A DNA stretch of 64,000 bases from Lachnospiraceae bacterium C6A11 (GCA_000702245.1 JNKY01000002.1:1-64000), one strand, 5' to 3'; counted from the stretch's first letter, positions 1-8,903 are shown. Translations and numbers: made by a program. Notes: generated from the letters alone by a model not told the origin.

Positions 1-9
1 ACGTGCCAT
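1..9 (-). CDS. 5' end of a leftward gene cut by the window edge
   Basis: On the minus strand an AGGAGGAA ribosome binding site (positions 16-23) is followed after six bases by ATG at 9-7 and codons for Met-Ala-Arg. A gene reading out of the window to the left therefore probably starts here, divergent from the gene at 135. Nothing can be said about its product from three codons. Confidence 0.5.
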
Positions 10-134
10 AGTGAGTTCCTCCTGTTTTTTTATATAATACTATGTTTTAGGAGAAATCTCATTTTAATTTGAACTATTTATATACTAACATCAGGTAATA
101 TGTTTAAGAAAGAGAAAGAATAGAGGGTTTAAAT

Positions 135-1133
135 ATGCCATTACCATTATTATTTATTGGAATAGCTGCAGTTACTGGAGCTACAGGGGTAGGCTCAACA
201 GTGATTGCAGGAATAGATCAACATCATGCAAAAAAGCTTAATCTTAATTCGGAAGAGCGTCTTGAACACGCAGGGAAAAGGCTTGATGTATTGAGAAAAC
301 AATGTGGAGATTCGCTTGAATCATTGGGAAAAGAAAAAGTATCAATACTTAATGGTAGCCTGAAGGAATTTGTTGATACATTTACGAAAATAAAGAATGT
401 TGATTTTAAGGATTCGGTAAGTCTTGAGGAAATAAAGAAATTCCATATTGATAAAATAGAATTTGATGAGGTTCGTGAATTGGATGGCATGGTTAAGACT
501 GTAACAGTTGGAGCCGTCACAGGGTTGACAGGAGGTGCGTTGACAGCTTTTGGAGCATATAGTGCAGCAACAGCATTTGCAACCGCTTCAACAGGGACAG
601 CTATTGCATCATTAAGCGGTGCTGCAGCTACAAATGCCACATTAGCATTCTTTGGTGGTGGTTCACTTGCATCAGGTGGTCTTGGTATGGCTGGTGGTAC
701 AATTGTTCTTGGTGGACTTGTTGCTGGTCCGGCACTTCTTGTCATGGGTATTATAACCGGGGCTAAAGCAGGGAAATCATTAGAGAATGCATTAGCCAGT
801 TCTGCAGAGGTGGATGTAACATGTAAACAACTTGAATTGGCCAATTGTCAGTGTATTGCAATACGTAGAAGAGCATATATGTATTATAGTTTGCTCGCAA
901 GACTTGATTCATATTTATTACCACTTGTATTTAGTATGAAGAATGTTGTAGAAAGCGAGGGTTACGATTACTCTAAATATTCTCAAGATAATAAAAAGAT
1001 TATAGCAAGGGCAGCTTCAGTTGCGGTGACAATTAAAAGAGTGATTGATACACCAATACTATCTGAAAATGGAGAGTTGATAGAAGATTGCGATCTTGAA
1101 TATACCGAAATATCTAATAGGATTGATGAATGA
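135..1133 (+). CDS. Glycine-zipper membrane protein of unknown function
   Basis: I do not recognise this 332-residue protein. A short hydrophobic N-terminus (residues 1-27, Gly/Ala/Thr rich) is followed by a charged, probably helical segment (30-120) and then a long Gly/Ala-rich hydrophobic block (about 125-225) with small-residue spacing typical of glycine zippers, which pack membrane helices tightly. The C-terminal 100 residues are soluble and mixed charge. Such a layout is seen in membrane-inserting or pore-like proteins, but that is inference only. The gene looks more AT-rich than its neighbours, stands alone, and is divergent from the gene at the left edge. The ribosome binding site (AGAGGG at about 121-128) is weak but the start is the only good one. 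Confidence 0.75.
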   Translation: MPLPLLFIGIAAVTGATGVGSTVIAGIDQHHAKKLNLNSEERLEHAGKRLDVLRKQCGDSLESLGKEKVSILNGSLKEFVDTFTKIKNVDFKDSVSLEEIKKFHIDKIEFDEVRELDGMVKTVTVGAVTGLTGGALTAFGAYSAATAFATASTGTAIASLSGAAATNATLAFFGGGSLASGGLGMAGGTIVLGGLVAGPALLVMGIITGAKAGKSLENALASSAEVDVTCKQLELANCQCIAIRRRAYMYYSLLARLDSYLLPLVFSMKNVVESEGYDYSKYSQDNKKIIARAASVAVTIKRVIDTPILSENGELIEDCDLEYTEISNRIDE

Positions 1134-1225
1134 TATGCAGGTATACTGAAGTTAATTAAGTTTGATAATGGCGCTAAAAGCGGCGCTATAAATGGCGACA
1201 TTAACAGTAAATTATGGGAGGTATT

Positions 1226-1639
1226 ATGAAACGAGAACTTGGAATCGCGCGTTGTGGGCTGGCCTGCTGTCTGTGCTCTGAAAATGTGACTTGCAAAGGA
1301 TGCAGGAAAGATGGCTTTATGGAGCTATCATGGTGCAAGGATGCGGAGTGGTGTGAAGTTCGCAGGTGTGGAATTGATAAAGGGGTAAATGGATGCTATG
1401 AGTGTAAGCCGGCAGAGTGCAGAAAGGGGCTTTATGCGGAGAAGATAAAGCCGAGGGCATTTGCGGAGTTTGCCAGAAGATACGGAGTGGAAGAACTGCT
1501 TGATTGCCTGGAATGTAATGAGCAGGCGGGCATCGTATATCATCGAGAAGGTATTATGGGTGACTACGATGATTTCGATGACTTGGAAGAATTGATAGAG
1601 TTTATCAAAACCGGGAAGCGGAATACTGAGAGTATTTAA
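1226..1639 (+). CDS. DUF3795-type cysteine-rich protein
   Basis: A 137-residue Cys-rich protein. The N-terminal part contains GLACCLCSENVTCKGC and further Cys pairs (WCEVRRC, CYECKPAEC), the pattern of the DUF3795 family, which is presumed to bind zinc or another metal; its function is not established. The C-terminus is acidic. ATG at 1226 is chosen because GGGAGG (1216-1221) sits five bases upstream; an in-frame ATG at 1214 would overlap that site. It stands alone; the DNA after it holds a broken gene. Confidence 0.7.
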   Translation: MKRELGIARCGLACCLCSENVTCKGCRKDGFMELSWCKDAEWCEVRRCGIDKGVNGCYECKPAECRKGLYAEKIKPRAFAEFARRYGVEELLDCLECNEQAGIVYHREGIMGDYDDFDDLEELIEFIKTGKRNTESI

Positions 1640-1642
1640 TAG

Positions 1643-1867
1643 CATATTAACTTCATACTATATACGGCTGTATTTGAGGGAAGCCATACTAAAGCTTACC
1701 GGCCGGAGTTGATATGGGAGGACGGAAAGGCTGCGGATGTGACGGCTGATATAACCAAGCTTGCGGATGAGCACGTGGGAATAATCAGAGTTTATGATTG
1801 CTCAAAGGCGGATGTGACGCTTTATTATGATCTGACGGAGGAGAAACTGTTGATAACTAAAGAATGA
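1643..1867 (+). pseudogene. Remnant of a gene 3' end, no start codon
   Basis: Between the genes at 1226 and 1952 an open frame runs from a TAG at 1640 to a TGA at 1865 and encodes about 74 residues with normal protein character (it contains GSHTKAYRPELIWEDGK and DVTLYYDLTEEKLLITKE). There is no start codon with a ribosome binding site, so it looks like the C-terminal stub of a gene whose front was deleted. I do not recognise the parent family. Confidence 0.45.
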
Positions 1868-1951
1868 TTTTGATTGATTTTATCCCTGTAAATAGTTACA
1901 ATCTCCTTAGAAGCAAGGTGGTTTTGCAGCTCGAACAAGGAGGGGTAGCGC

Positions 1952-2587
1952 ATGGAAAATAATACAAAGGCAATGTACAAGCTGTCATACGGACTTTTTA
2001 TATGCACAGCTGTTGAAGGGGAGAAGATGAATGGCTGTGTGATAAATACAGCTGCTCAGATCGCATCGGAGCCGAACCAGATATCGGTTGCGATTAATAA
2101 GGCAAATTATACACATGACATGGTGATGCGCACAGGTAAGTGCAATATTTCTGTTATCAGCAATGAGGCTGATTTTGCGCTGTTCAAGCATTTTGGTTTC
2201 CAGTCGGGACGCGACGTGGACAAGTTCGCTGATTATCCGAAGGAGTCATATGCTATGGCTGAGAACGGCATTCCGTACATCACAGCAGGCACAAATGCGT
2301 ATTTCTCACTCAGCGTACGTCAGACTGTAGACCTCGGCTCACATACGCTTTTCATCTGCACGCCTGATTTTATGACGGTGCTTTCGAACGTTTCATCATG
2401 CACATATGAGTATTATCAGAATAATATCAAGCCGAAGCCACAGGCTGTCGGAACAACACCGAAGGGCGAGACTGTATGGCGCTGCACGATCTGCGGTTAT
2501 GAATACGTTGGCGAGGAGCTGCCGGATGATTTCATCTGCCCGATCTGCAAGCACCCGAAGGCTGACTTTGAGAAAGTCGTAAGGTAG
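1952..2587 (+). CDS. Flavin reductase-rubredoxin fusion protein
   Basis: A 211-residue two-domain protein. Residues 1-155 are a flavin reductase-like (FMN-binding split-barrel) domain; residues about 170-211 are a rubredoxin with the two iron-binding Cys pairs CTIC and CPIC and the usual Tyr/Pro core. This matches the high-molecular-weight rubredoxin (Hrb) type known from Moorella and other Clostridia, which passes electrons from NAD(P)H through FMN and rubredoxin to flavodiiron or related proteins that reduce O2 or NO. The likely role is oxidative or nitrosative stress defence in the cytoplasm. An AAGGAGGGG site lies just upstream of the ATG. No flavodiiron partner is visible nearby. Confidence 0.88.
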   Translation: MENNTKAMYKLSYGLFICTAVEGEKMNGCVINTAAQIASEPNQISVAINKANYTHDMVMRTGKCNISVISNEADFALFKHFGFQSGRDVDKFADYPKESYAMAENGIPYITAGTNAYFSLSVRQTVDLGSHTLFICTPDFMTVLSNVSSCTYEYYQNNIKPKPQAVGTTPKGETVWRCTICGYEYVGEELPDDFICPICKHPKADFEKVVR

Positions 2588-2676
2588 TAGATGAAGAACA
2601 AAGTGTGAAGTTCTGAGTTGATTGGATGAAGAAGAGTGTGACGGCTTGAATATATTAGTTGATTGGATAGTTAGCA

Positions 2677-3351
2677 ATGAAGTTTCGTAAATGGGAAGAA
2701 CTTCCGAAGTGGATGCAGACGCCGGAGGTTGAAGAGTATTACAGGGTTTTAAAGAAAAAGAATATACAGCTTAAGGTGAAGAGGCTCTTTGATGTTATAT
2801 TTTCAGCCTTGTTACTGCTCATAACGTTGCCGGTCTTTCTGGTGATCTCGATCATGATCGTCGTTGATTCACGTGGAGGGATCTTCTTCAGGCAGAAGAG
2901 AGTTACGACCTACGGCAAGGTATTCAGGATCCACAAGTTCCGCACCATGCAAAAGGGCGCTGAGGAAGAAGGAAGCATCATCGCTCGTGATGAGGACGAC
3001 AGGATCACACGCGTCGGAAGGATGCTGAGACGCTGCCGACTCGACGAACTGCCGCAGCTTATAGATGTTCTTAGGGGAGATATGAGCTTTGTCGGTCCGA
3101 GACCGCAGTCGGTAGTTTTCGTGAAGCATTTCTCGAAGGACGCAAGAGCTGTATTTCTTGTGCCGGCAGGCATAACTTCGGAAACGACCCTGCAGTACAT
3201 GAATGAAGGCGAACTTCTCGCGGGCGCAGAGGATATCGATGAGGCTTATATCGAGAAGGTGCTTCCGGAGAAGATGAGGCTCCAACTTGAGGAAATCAAG
3301 AATTTCAGTCTGCTACATGACCTGAAAACACTTTTCAAAACTGTATTATAA
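2677..3351 (+). CDS. Bacterial sugar transferase (polyprenyl-phosphate glycosyl-1-phosphate transferase)
   Basis: A 224-residue protein of the WbaP/PglC-like family. One hydrophobic segment (about 35-60) with RLFDVIFS at its start anchors it in the membrane. The catalytic core follows with FFRQKRV, HKFRTM, the Asp-Glu pair in RLDELPQL and the phosphate-binding FVGPRP. Family members move a sugar 1-phosphate from a nucleotide sugar to undecaprenyl phosphate, the first step of surface glycan assembly. No other polysaccharide genes lie beside it, so it may act in glycoprotein or capsule synthesis encoded elsewhere. The ribosome binding site is weak, and an 11-base direct repeat (GTTGATTGGAT at about 2616 and 2660) lies upstream. 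It ends at a strong terminator. Confidence 0.88.
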   Translation: MKFRKWEELPKWMQTPEVEEYYRVLKKKNIQLKVKRLFDVIFSALLLLITLPVFLVISIMIVVDSRGGIFFRQKRVTTYGKVFRIHKFRTMQKGAEEEGSIIARDEDDRITRVGRMLRRCRLDELPQLIDVLRGDMSFVGPRPQSVVFVKHFSKDARAVFLVPAGITSETTLQYMNEGELLAGAEDIDEAYIEKVLPEKMRLQLEEIKNFSLLHDLKTLFKTVL

Positions 3352-3355
3352 TAAT

Positions 3356-3398
3356 AACCGGTGTTCATAGAAATATGGATGCCGGTTTTTCTATTTTT
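3356..3398 (+). terminator. Rho-independent terminator after the sugar transferase
   Basis: Arms 3356-3368 and 3375-3387 pair over 13 positions (three G-U) around a 6-base loop (AGAAAT) and run into a T-rich tract (TTTTTCTATTTTT). Confidence 0.88.
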
Positions 3399-3499
3399 AA
3401 TTATATTAATCCGATTCGTCAGAATACATGGTTTTATTATTTGAAAGACGAAATATTTATATAAAATAACTAAAAATGATATTGAAAAACCGAGGCTGC

Positions 3500-3539
3500 C
3501 ATGATATCATGGAAACCAGAAAGAAAGAAACGGTTTCCA
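3500..3539. promoter_or_regulatory. Adjacent palindromes upstream of the galactoside cluster
   Basis: CATGATATCATG (3500-3511) is a perfect 12-base palindrome. It abuts an inverted repeat, TGGAAACC (3510-3517) and GGTTTCCA (3532-3539), with a 14-base spacer; within it GAAACGGTTTC is itself dyadic and resembles half-sites of sugar-responsive regulators. The block sits about 90 bases before the TetR-family gene and is a plausible operator region. Which regulator binds is not known. Confidence 0.35.
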
Positions 3540-3627
3540 AACTAAAGAGTTTCCGGAGGGGGCCGGGTAGACAATTTGGAGACTTAGTACGATTCATGAA
3601 GATTGATCTGAGAAGGGAGGCGATAAG

Positions 3628-4269
3628 GTGACTGCAAAGAAGGACAAGACTGAGAAGATAGAGACAGCCGAGATGATCGAGATGTACAAGGCTGTCATAA
3701 AGCTTTTCGGCAAAAAAGGCATAAAGTTCACGATGGACGACATCGCACACGAGCTGAAGATCAGCAAGAAGACCATCTATGTGAGCTTTAAAGATAAGGA
3801 GACTCTCTTTATAGCGACAGTCGATTATCTGTTTGATTCGATCAAGGAAGAGGAAAGCAGTGTGGCCGAGGATACGACGCTCACAACTGTTGAGAAGCTG
3901 GAGAAGCTGATGGGTGTCATGCCGGACAGCTACAAGGATATCAATTTCGCCGAGCTCTACGTGCTTAAGGACAAATACCCGAAGATCTACAAGAGGGTGT
4001 CCAAGAGGCTTGAGAGCGGCTGGGAGATAACGATCGCACTGCTTGAGAAGGGGATGCAGGAAGGAACCATCAGGCGTGTGCCGATACCTGTATTTAAAAC
4101 GATGTTTGAGGCGACGCTGGAGCATTTCTTTGAGCAGAACGTGCTTGTGAAGAACAAGATATCGTACGGCAAGGCGCTTCAGAATGTGATCGAAATACTC
4201 CTGTACGGAGTGACGACTGACAGCGCAAGAAACCATGAGATAGAGAACGGAAAAGTGCTTAGTGCTTAA
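3628..4269 (+). CDS. TetR-family transcriptional regulator
   Basis: A 213-residue protein with an N-terminal TetR-type helix-turn-helix (about residues 10-60, including TMDDIAHELKISKKTIYVSF) and a divergent all-helical C-terminal ligand domain. It starts with GTG after AAGGGAGG (3614-3620). It lies 11 bases before the GH2 gene, in the same direction, so it is probably co-transcribed with, and a regulator of, the galactoside genes; the inducer is unknown. Confidence 0.85.
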   Translation: MTAKKDKTEKIETAEMIEMYKAVIKLFGKKGIKFTMDDIAHELKISKKTIYVSFKDKETLFIATVDYLFDSIKEEESSVAEDTTLTTVEKLEKLMGVMPDSYKDINFAELYVLKDKYPKIYKRVSKRLESGWEITIALLEKGMQEGTIRRVPIPVFKTMFEATLEHFFEQNVLVKNKISYGKALQNVIEILLYGVTTDSARNHEIENGKVLSA

Positions 4270-4280
4270 GGAGGGTTAAG

Positions 4281-6773
4281 ATGGCAAGAGTTTATATCAA
4301 TGATAACTGGGGATTTACAGAGGAGTTTACAGAGGATCTTAATTTCAGCAGCTGCAATGTGCCGATGCAGGAGGTGCGTATACCTCATACAGTGAAGGAA
4401 CTGCCTTTCAATTATTGCAGCGAGAAATCGTACCAGATGGTGAGCGGCTACAGGCGTTTCATCGACGCTTCAAATCTGTGGAAGGACAAGACCATCCTTC
4501 TTACCTTTGAGGGCGTTGCTCATCAGGCGGAGGTTTATCTGAACGGCGAGAAGATCGCGGAGCATAACTGCGGATATACTTCATTTACGGTGGATATCAC
4601 GGACAGCCTGATGCTTGGCTGGAAGAACGTGCTGGTTGTTAAATGCAACAGTATGGAGAACCTCAACGTGCCTCCGTTCGGATTTGTTATCGACTATATG
4701 ACCTATGGCGGCATCTACAGAGATGTTTATCTGGATATTAAGGACAAGAGTTATATCAGCGATGTATTTGCGAAGCCGGTGATCCCGGAGGGAACGGTGC
4801 TTCCGGGCGAGATCAGAAATGCTGAGAAGATGAATACACGCGTGCGCGAATATGAGATGAATACTTACGTTGAGGCGGATGTGCAGATCAAGCGGCCGTT
4901 CAATGGGCTGGAGATCTCGGCTGAGCTTACCGGTGCGGACGGAAAGAAATATGGTGAGAAGAGCTTTGTTGTTGAGAAGGTTCAGGAGGATGCTGGCAAG
5001 CATTACAGTGAGAACTTCCGCATAAAGCTGGACGCGCAGGCTGTTAAGCTCTGGGACGTTACGCTTCCGACTCTTTATACCTTCAAGGTGAAGCTCTCTG
5101 CAGGCGATACGGTCATCGATGAGAAGGAGATGAAGATCGGCTTCAGGAAGTCTGAGTTCAGGAAGGAAGGGTATTTCCTCAACGGACGTAAGCTGAAGAT
5201 AAGAGGTCTGAATCATCATCAGTGCTATCCATACGTTGGCTACGCTGCTCCGAAGGCACTGCAGGTTAACGATGCGGATATTCTGAAATACGAGCTTGGC
5301 GTAAATGCGGTCAGAACCTCGCATTACCCACAGCCGCATTACTTCATCGACAGATGCGATGAGATAGGCCTCCTGGTATTCACAGAGATGCCGGGCTGGC
5401 AGCACATCGGCGACGATGACTGGAAGGCTCAGGCAGTTGAAAATACACGTGAGATGGTTCTTCAGTACAGGAACCATCCATCGATCATCCTCTGGGGCGT
5501 TCGTATCAACGAGTCCATAGATGATGACGAGTTCTACGAGAGGACAAATGCAGTCGCTCATAGTCTTGATCCGACAAGACAGACCGGCGGCGTTAGAAAC
5601 TTCAAGAAGAGCCATCTTCTGGAGGATGTTTATACCTACAATGATTTCAGCCATGTGGGCACGAATGACGGCGTTGAGAAGAAGAGTGCGGTTACTTCCG
5701 ACATGGAGAAGCCGTTCCTCATCAGCGAATATAACGGCCACATGTATCCGACCAAGACCTTCGACAATGAGGAGGTCAGGCTTGAACACGCTATGAGGCA
5801 CGCAAATGTTCTCGAGACAGTCAGCGCGAATCCGGACATCGCAGGAAGCTTTGCATGGTGTATGTTTGACTACAATACACACAAGGATTTCGGCAGTGGC
5901 GACAGGGTCTGCTACCACGGCGTTATGGATATGTTCAGAAATCCTAAGATTGCGGCGGCTGTTTACAGTATGCACCAGTATTCAAGACCGGTTCTTGAGG
6001 TTGCGTCATCGATGGATATCGGCGAGCATCCGGCAGGAAACCGCGGAAATATCTACATCTTCACGAATGCTGACAGTGTGAGAATGTACAAAAACAATGT
6101 ATTTATCAAGGAATACACACACGCTGATTCACCTTACAAATACATGAAGGTGACTCCGATACTTATAGACGATTACGTTGGAACCCAGCTCGAGAAGAAC
6201 GAGGGCTTCACGAAGAAGCAGGCTCAGGACGTGAAGGAACTGCTGAACTACATCGGACGCTTCGGTATGGTAAATATCCCTGTGACCGTGAAAGCTAAGA
6301 TGGCGAAGGTTATGGCACTTTACCATATGAAATACGAGGACGCTGTTGAACTCTACGGCAAATACGTCGGCAACTGGGGCGGCGAGGGCGCAGTATTTAG
6401 ATTTGAGGCGATCGTTCGCGGAAGAGTTGTGAAGACGGTTGTGAAGACAACGGTTGACAGCCTGCACATCGAAGCAGTTGCTGATCATACAGAGCTTGTT
6501 GAAGGAAGCTCTTACGATATGGCGGCTGTAAGGATCAAGGTCTGCGACCAGAACGGAAATGTTGCTCCATTCTTCCATATTCCGCTTCCGATGAAGCTGG
6601 AAGGACCTGCGGAGATAGTGGGACCGGCGGCTGCATTTGTTGCAGGCGGCATGGGCGGAACCTACATTAAGACCAAGGGCGAAGAAGGAAACGTTAAGCT
6701 GACAATCGCCATGCCGGAGGGCTACGAGGGCGAGGTTTCGCTTGACTTTACAGTAACTAAGCAGGGGAGATAA
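4281..6773 (+). CDS. Glycoside hydrolase family 2 protein, probable beta-galactosidase
   Basis: An 830-residue intracellular GH2 enzyme with no signal peptide. The order is sugar-binding jelly-roll (about 1-160), immunoglobulin-like beta-sandwich (about 170-300), a TIM barrel (about 300-600) and additional C-terminal beta domains. The acid/base is Glu411 in WGVRINES, one residue longer than the usual WxxxNE spacing, and the nucleophile is Glu483 in PFLISEYNGH. Family members release beta-linked galactose, mannose or glucuronate; beta-galactosidase is preferred here because of the neighbouring GPH symporter and GH36 alpha-galactosidase, but the substrate is inferred. An AAGGAGGG site precedes the ATG. 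Confidence 0.85.
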   Translation: MARVYINDNWGFTEEFTEDLNFSSCNVPMQEVRIPHTVKELPFNYCSEKSYQMVSGYRRFIDASNLWKDKTILLTFEGVAHQAEVYLNGEKIAEHNCGYTSFTVDITDSLMLGWKNVLVVKCNSMENLNVPPFGFVIDYMTYGGIYRDVYLDIKDKSYISDVFAKPVIPEGTVLPGEIRNAEKMNTRVREYEMNTYVEADVQIKRPFNGLEISAELTGADGKKYGEKSFVVEKVQEDAGKHYSENFRIKLDAQAVKLWDVTLPTLYTFKVKLSAGDTVIDEKEMKIGFRKSEFRKEGYFLNGRKLKIRGLNHHQCYPYVGYAAPKALQVNDADILKYELGVNAVRTSHYPQPHYFIDRCDEIGLLVFTEMPGWQHIGDDDWKAQAVENTREMVLQYRNHPSIILWGVRINESIDDDEFYERTNAVAHSLDPTRQTGGVRNFKKSHLLEDVYTYNDFSHVGTNDGVEKKSAVTSDMEKPFLISEYNGHMYPTKTFDNEEVRLEHAMRHANVLETVSANPDIAGSFAWCMFDYNTHKDFGSGDRVCYHGVMDMFRNPKIAAAVYSMHQYSRPVLEVASSMDIGEHPAGNRGNIYIFTNADSVRMYKNNVFIKEYTHADSPYKYMKVTPILIDDYVGTQLEKNEGFTKKQAQDVKELLNYIGRFGMVNIPVTVKAKMAKVMALYHMKYEDAVELYGKYVGNWGGEGAVFRFEAIVRGRVVKTVVKTTVDSLHIEAVADHTELVEGSSYDMAAVRIKVCDQNGNVAPFFHIPLPMKLEGPAEIVGPAAAFVAGGMGGTYIKTKGEEGNVKLTIAMPEGYEGEVSLDFTVTKQGR

Positions 6774-6849
6774 TACCGATTATGCAGTGTGTCTGTCTGT
6801 GAAGGGACACAGCACTGTGAGAAAATTATGATTTTTGGAGGATTATTTT

Positions 6850-8649
6850 ATGAATCTGACATTTAAAGAAAAAGCTGCTTACGGCCTGGGTGCCGTTGGT
6901 AAGGATATGGTATATATGCTCTCTGCAAGCTATGTACTGTATTATTTTCAGGATATACTTGGCGTGAGCGCCATTGCAATGGGCGTGATACTGCTTGTTG
7001 CGCGTATTTTCGATGCTTTTAACGATCCTATCATGGGAATCATCGTTGCGAAGACGAAGACGAGATGGGGCAAGTTCAGACCTTGGCTGCTGATCGGAAC
7101 CATCACAAATGCAGTCATTCTCGTGCTGATGTTCTCTGCACCGCCTTCACTTGACGGCGGCGGACTTGTGGCTTACGCAGCAGTTACTTACATACTCTGG
7201 GGCGTAACATATACAATGATGGACATACCTTACTGGTCAATGATCCCGGCCTTTACTAAGGGTGGCAAGGAGAGAGAGGGGCTTTCGGCTCTGGCTCGTT
7301 CCTGCGCAGGCGTTGGTTCGGCTGTTGTGACCATCATCACAGTTATAGCTGTTTCTGCCATCGGTACCGCTATGGTCGGCAGAAATAATGATAATATTAC
7401 AAGAGTTTACAACACGATGGATAATAGGATCGCGGTTTATGTTGTGCGTCTTGATGACGACAGAAATGCAACCTCGGACGTTTCGCCGTTCCTTAACGGT
7501 TTCAACGAGATCGCGATAACTCTTGAAGGCCCTGAGAAGGTTTTCAAGGACAAGGTTGTTTTCACAAGCGACAATACTGACTACAAGTTTAATATCAACG
7601 GAGTTGAGCCGAAGACAAGCAAGGTTGAATACGTTATGGATTCTGCTGATGATCTTGAGGCGGGCCTTGTGTTCTATGTGGATTCGGAGGCTTACGAGAA
7701 GATCACGGAAACAGGAGTTTTGAGTGGTGCGCTGACTATGACCTCAAATATCGAGGTGGAGAGAGTCGGTTTCAAGTATTTCTCAATGGTGATCGGTGTG
7801 CTTTTTGCGCTCTTCATCTTCGTGACCTGCATATGCATCAAGGAGAAGTCGTCGGTTGATATGGAGACCGCATCCGTTGGACAGATGTTCAAGGCGCTGA
7901 TCCAGAACGATCAGGCAATGACGATAGTTCTTACAATCGTCCTTGTAAATACAGCAACCTACATCACCTCGAACCTGCTCATCTATTTCTTCAAGTACGA
8001 TATCGCGGGCTCGAACTGGCAGGGTAATTACACACTTTTCAATACCTTCGCGGGCGGCATACAGATAATTGCAATGATGATCCTGTTCCCGTTGCTGAGG
8101 AAGGCTTTCAATACGCTGAAGATATTCTATATAGCTGTATTTTCGGCTATTGGCGGCTATGTCATCCTTCTGGCGATGGCACTTGCGGGAAACAAAAATG
8201 TATTTCCGTTCTTCGTGCCGGGCTTCTTCATCATGGGCGCGGTTGGAATACTGAACGTTATCGTTACGATCTTCCTTGCAAATACGGTTGATTACGGCGA
8301 ATTTAAGAATAACAGACGTGACGAGTCGGTTATCTTCTCGATGCAGACCTTCGTGGTTAAGCTGGCATCAGGTATCGCGGCGCTGGTTGCTTCTATCTGC
8401 CTGACAGTCTTCAATATCCAGGAGACAAGCAACAAGGAACTGACCTACAAGGCGCTTATAGAGAAGGTTGACAACCTGAGAAATAATGTGGTTGAGAAGA
8501 TTGATTCGGGCGCGGTTACCGGGCTTAGGATGGTTATGACGCTGGCGCCGATCGTGGTGCTTATCATCGCGCTGCTGGTGTTCAAATCGAAGTATAAGCT
8601 GACCGATGAGAAGCTTGAGGAGATATCTGAGAAGATACATAATGGTTGA
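6850..8649 (+). CDS. GPH-family sugar:cation symporter with a large inserted loop
   Basis: A 599-residue member of the glycoside-pentoside-hexuronide:cation symporter family (MelB-like). The N-terminus (KAAYGLGAVGKDMVYML), the RIFDAFNDPIMG segment and DIPYWSMIPAFT in TM4 are family signatures. Usual members are about 450-500 residues; here about 130 hydrophilic residues (about 175-305) are inserted between TM5 and TM6, predicted outside the membrane, and a second insert of about 40 residues (about 515-560) precedes the last helix. ATG 6850 is chosen because TTTGGAGG (6834-6841) lies 8 bases upstream; an earlier TTG overlaps that site. It should import galactosides for the flanking GH2 and GH36 enzymes. 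Confidence 0.85.
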   Translation: MNLTFKEKAAYGLGAVGKDMVYMLSASYVLYYFQDILGVSAIAMGVILLVARIFDAFNDPIMGIIVAKTKTRWGKFRPWLLIGTITNAVILVLMFSAPPSLDGGGLVAYAAVTYILWGVTYTMMDIPYWSMIPAFTKGGKEREGLSALARSCAGVGSAVVTIITVIAVSAIGTAMVGRNNDNITRVYNTMDNRIAVYVVRLDDDRNATSDVSPFLNGFNEIAITLEGPEKVFKDKVVFTSDNTDYKFNINGVEPKTSKVEYVMDSADDLEAGLVFYVDSEAYEKITETGVLSGALTMTSNIEVERVGFKYFSMVIGVLFALFIFVTCICIKEKSSVDMETASVGQMFKALIQNDQAMTIVLTIVLVNTATYITSNLLIYFFKYDIAGSNWQGNYTLFNTFAGGIQIIAMMILFPLLRKAFNTLKIFYIAVFSAIGGYVILLAMALAGNKNVFPFFVPGFFIMGAVGILNVIVTIFLANTVDYGEFKNNRRDESVIFSMQTFVVKLASGIAALVASICLTVFNIQETSNKELTYKALIEKVDNLRNNVVEKIDSGAVTGLRMVMTLAPIVVLIIALLVFKSKYKLTDEKLEEISEKIHNG

Positions 8650-8657
8650 TAACGGAC

Positions 8658-8789
8658 GGACGGGCATGCTATGTCCCAAACCGGGACCGCTGGCGCTTAG
8701 TCCTCGCGTAGCGGCACATAAGGTTGTAAAAAACACAACCTAAGTGCCGACGCTGTGGATGTCCCTCTTGGGACACAGTATGCCCGTCC
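8658..8789. repeat. 132-base nested imperfect palindrome between symporter and GH36 gene
   Basis: The outer arms 8658-8679 and 8768-8789 pair over 22 bases with two wobbles. The inner arms 8712-8727 and 8735-8749 form a second stem around an A-rich loop, and the material between also contains complementary blocks (GGGAC/GTCCC, CGGCAC/GTGCCG). There is no T-tract, so it is not an ordinary terminator. It could be a folded mRNA element that lowers or stabilises downstream expression, or a palindromic repeat. Confidence 0.6.
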
Positions 8790-8903
8790 TGTGTGATGGA
8801 TGATTATAGTATTATGTATCATCTGATATCTTGGTGGGGCGCTTTGTATAAGTGTTTGTTTTGATATTAATCATATTAGATTTGTATTATGGAGTAATGA
8901 ATT

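Noticed and set aside
3457-4236. Leftward open frame of 259 codons over the TetR gene
   Set aside because: Antisense to a clear TetR regulator, with Leu/His/Arg-rich shadow composition.
4581-5975. Leftward open frame of 464 codons inside the GH2 gene
   Set aside because: It is antisense to a well-supported GH2 enzyme, has no ribosome binding site and no recognisable motif.
8658-8789. Long palindrome as a tRNA or rho-independent terminator
   Set aside because: No cloverleaf or T-loop sequence and no T-tract on either strand.
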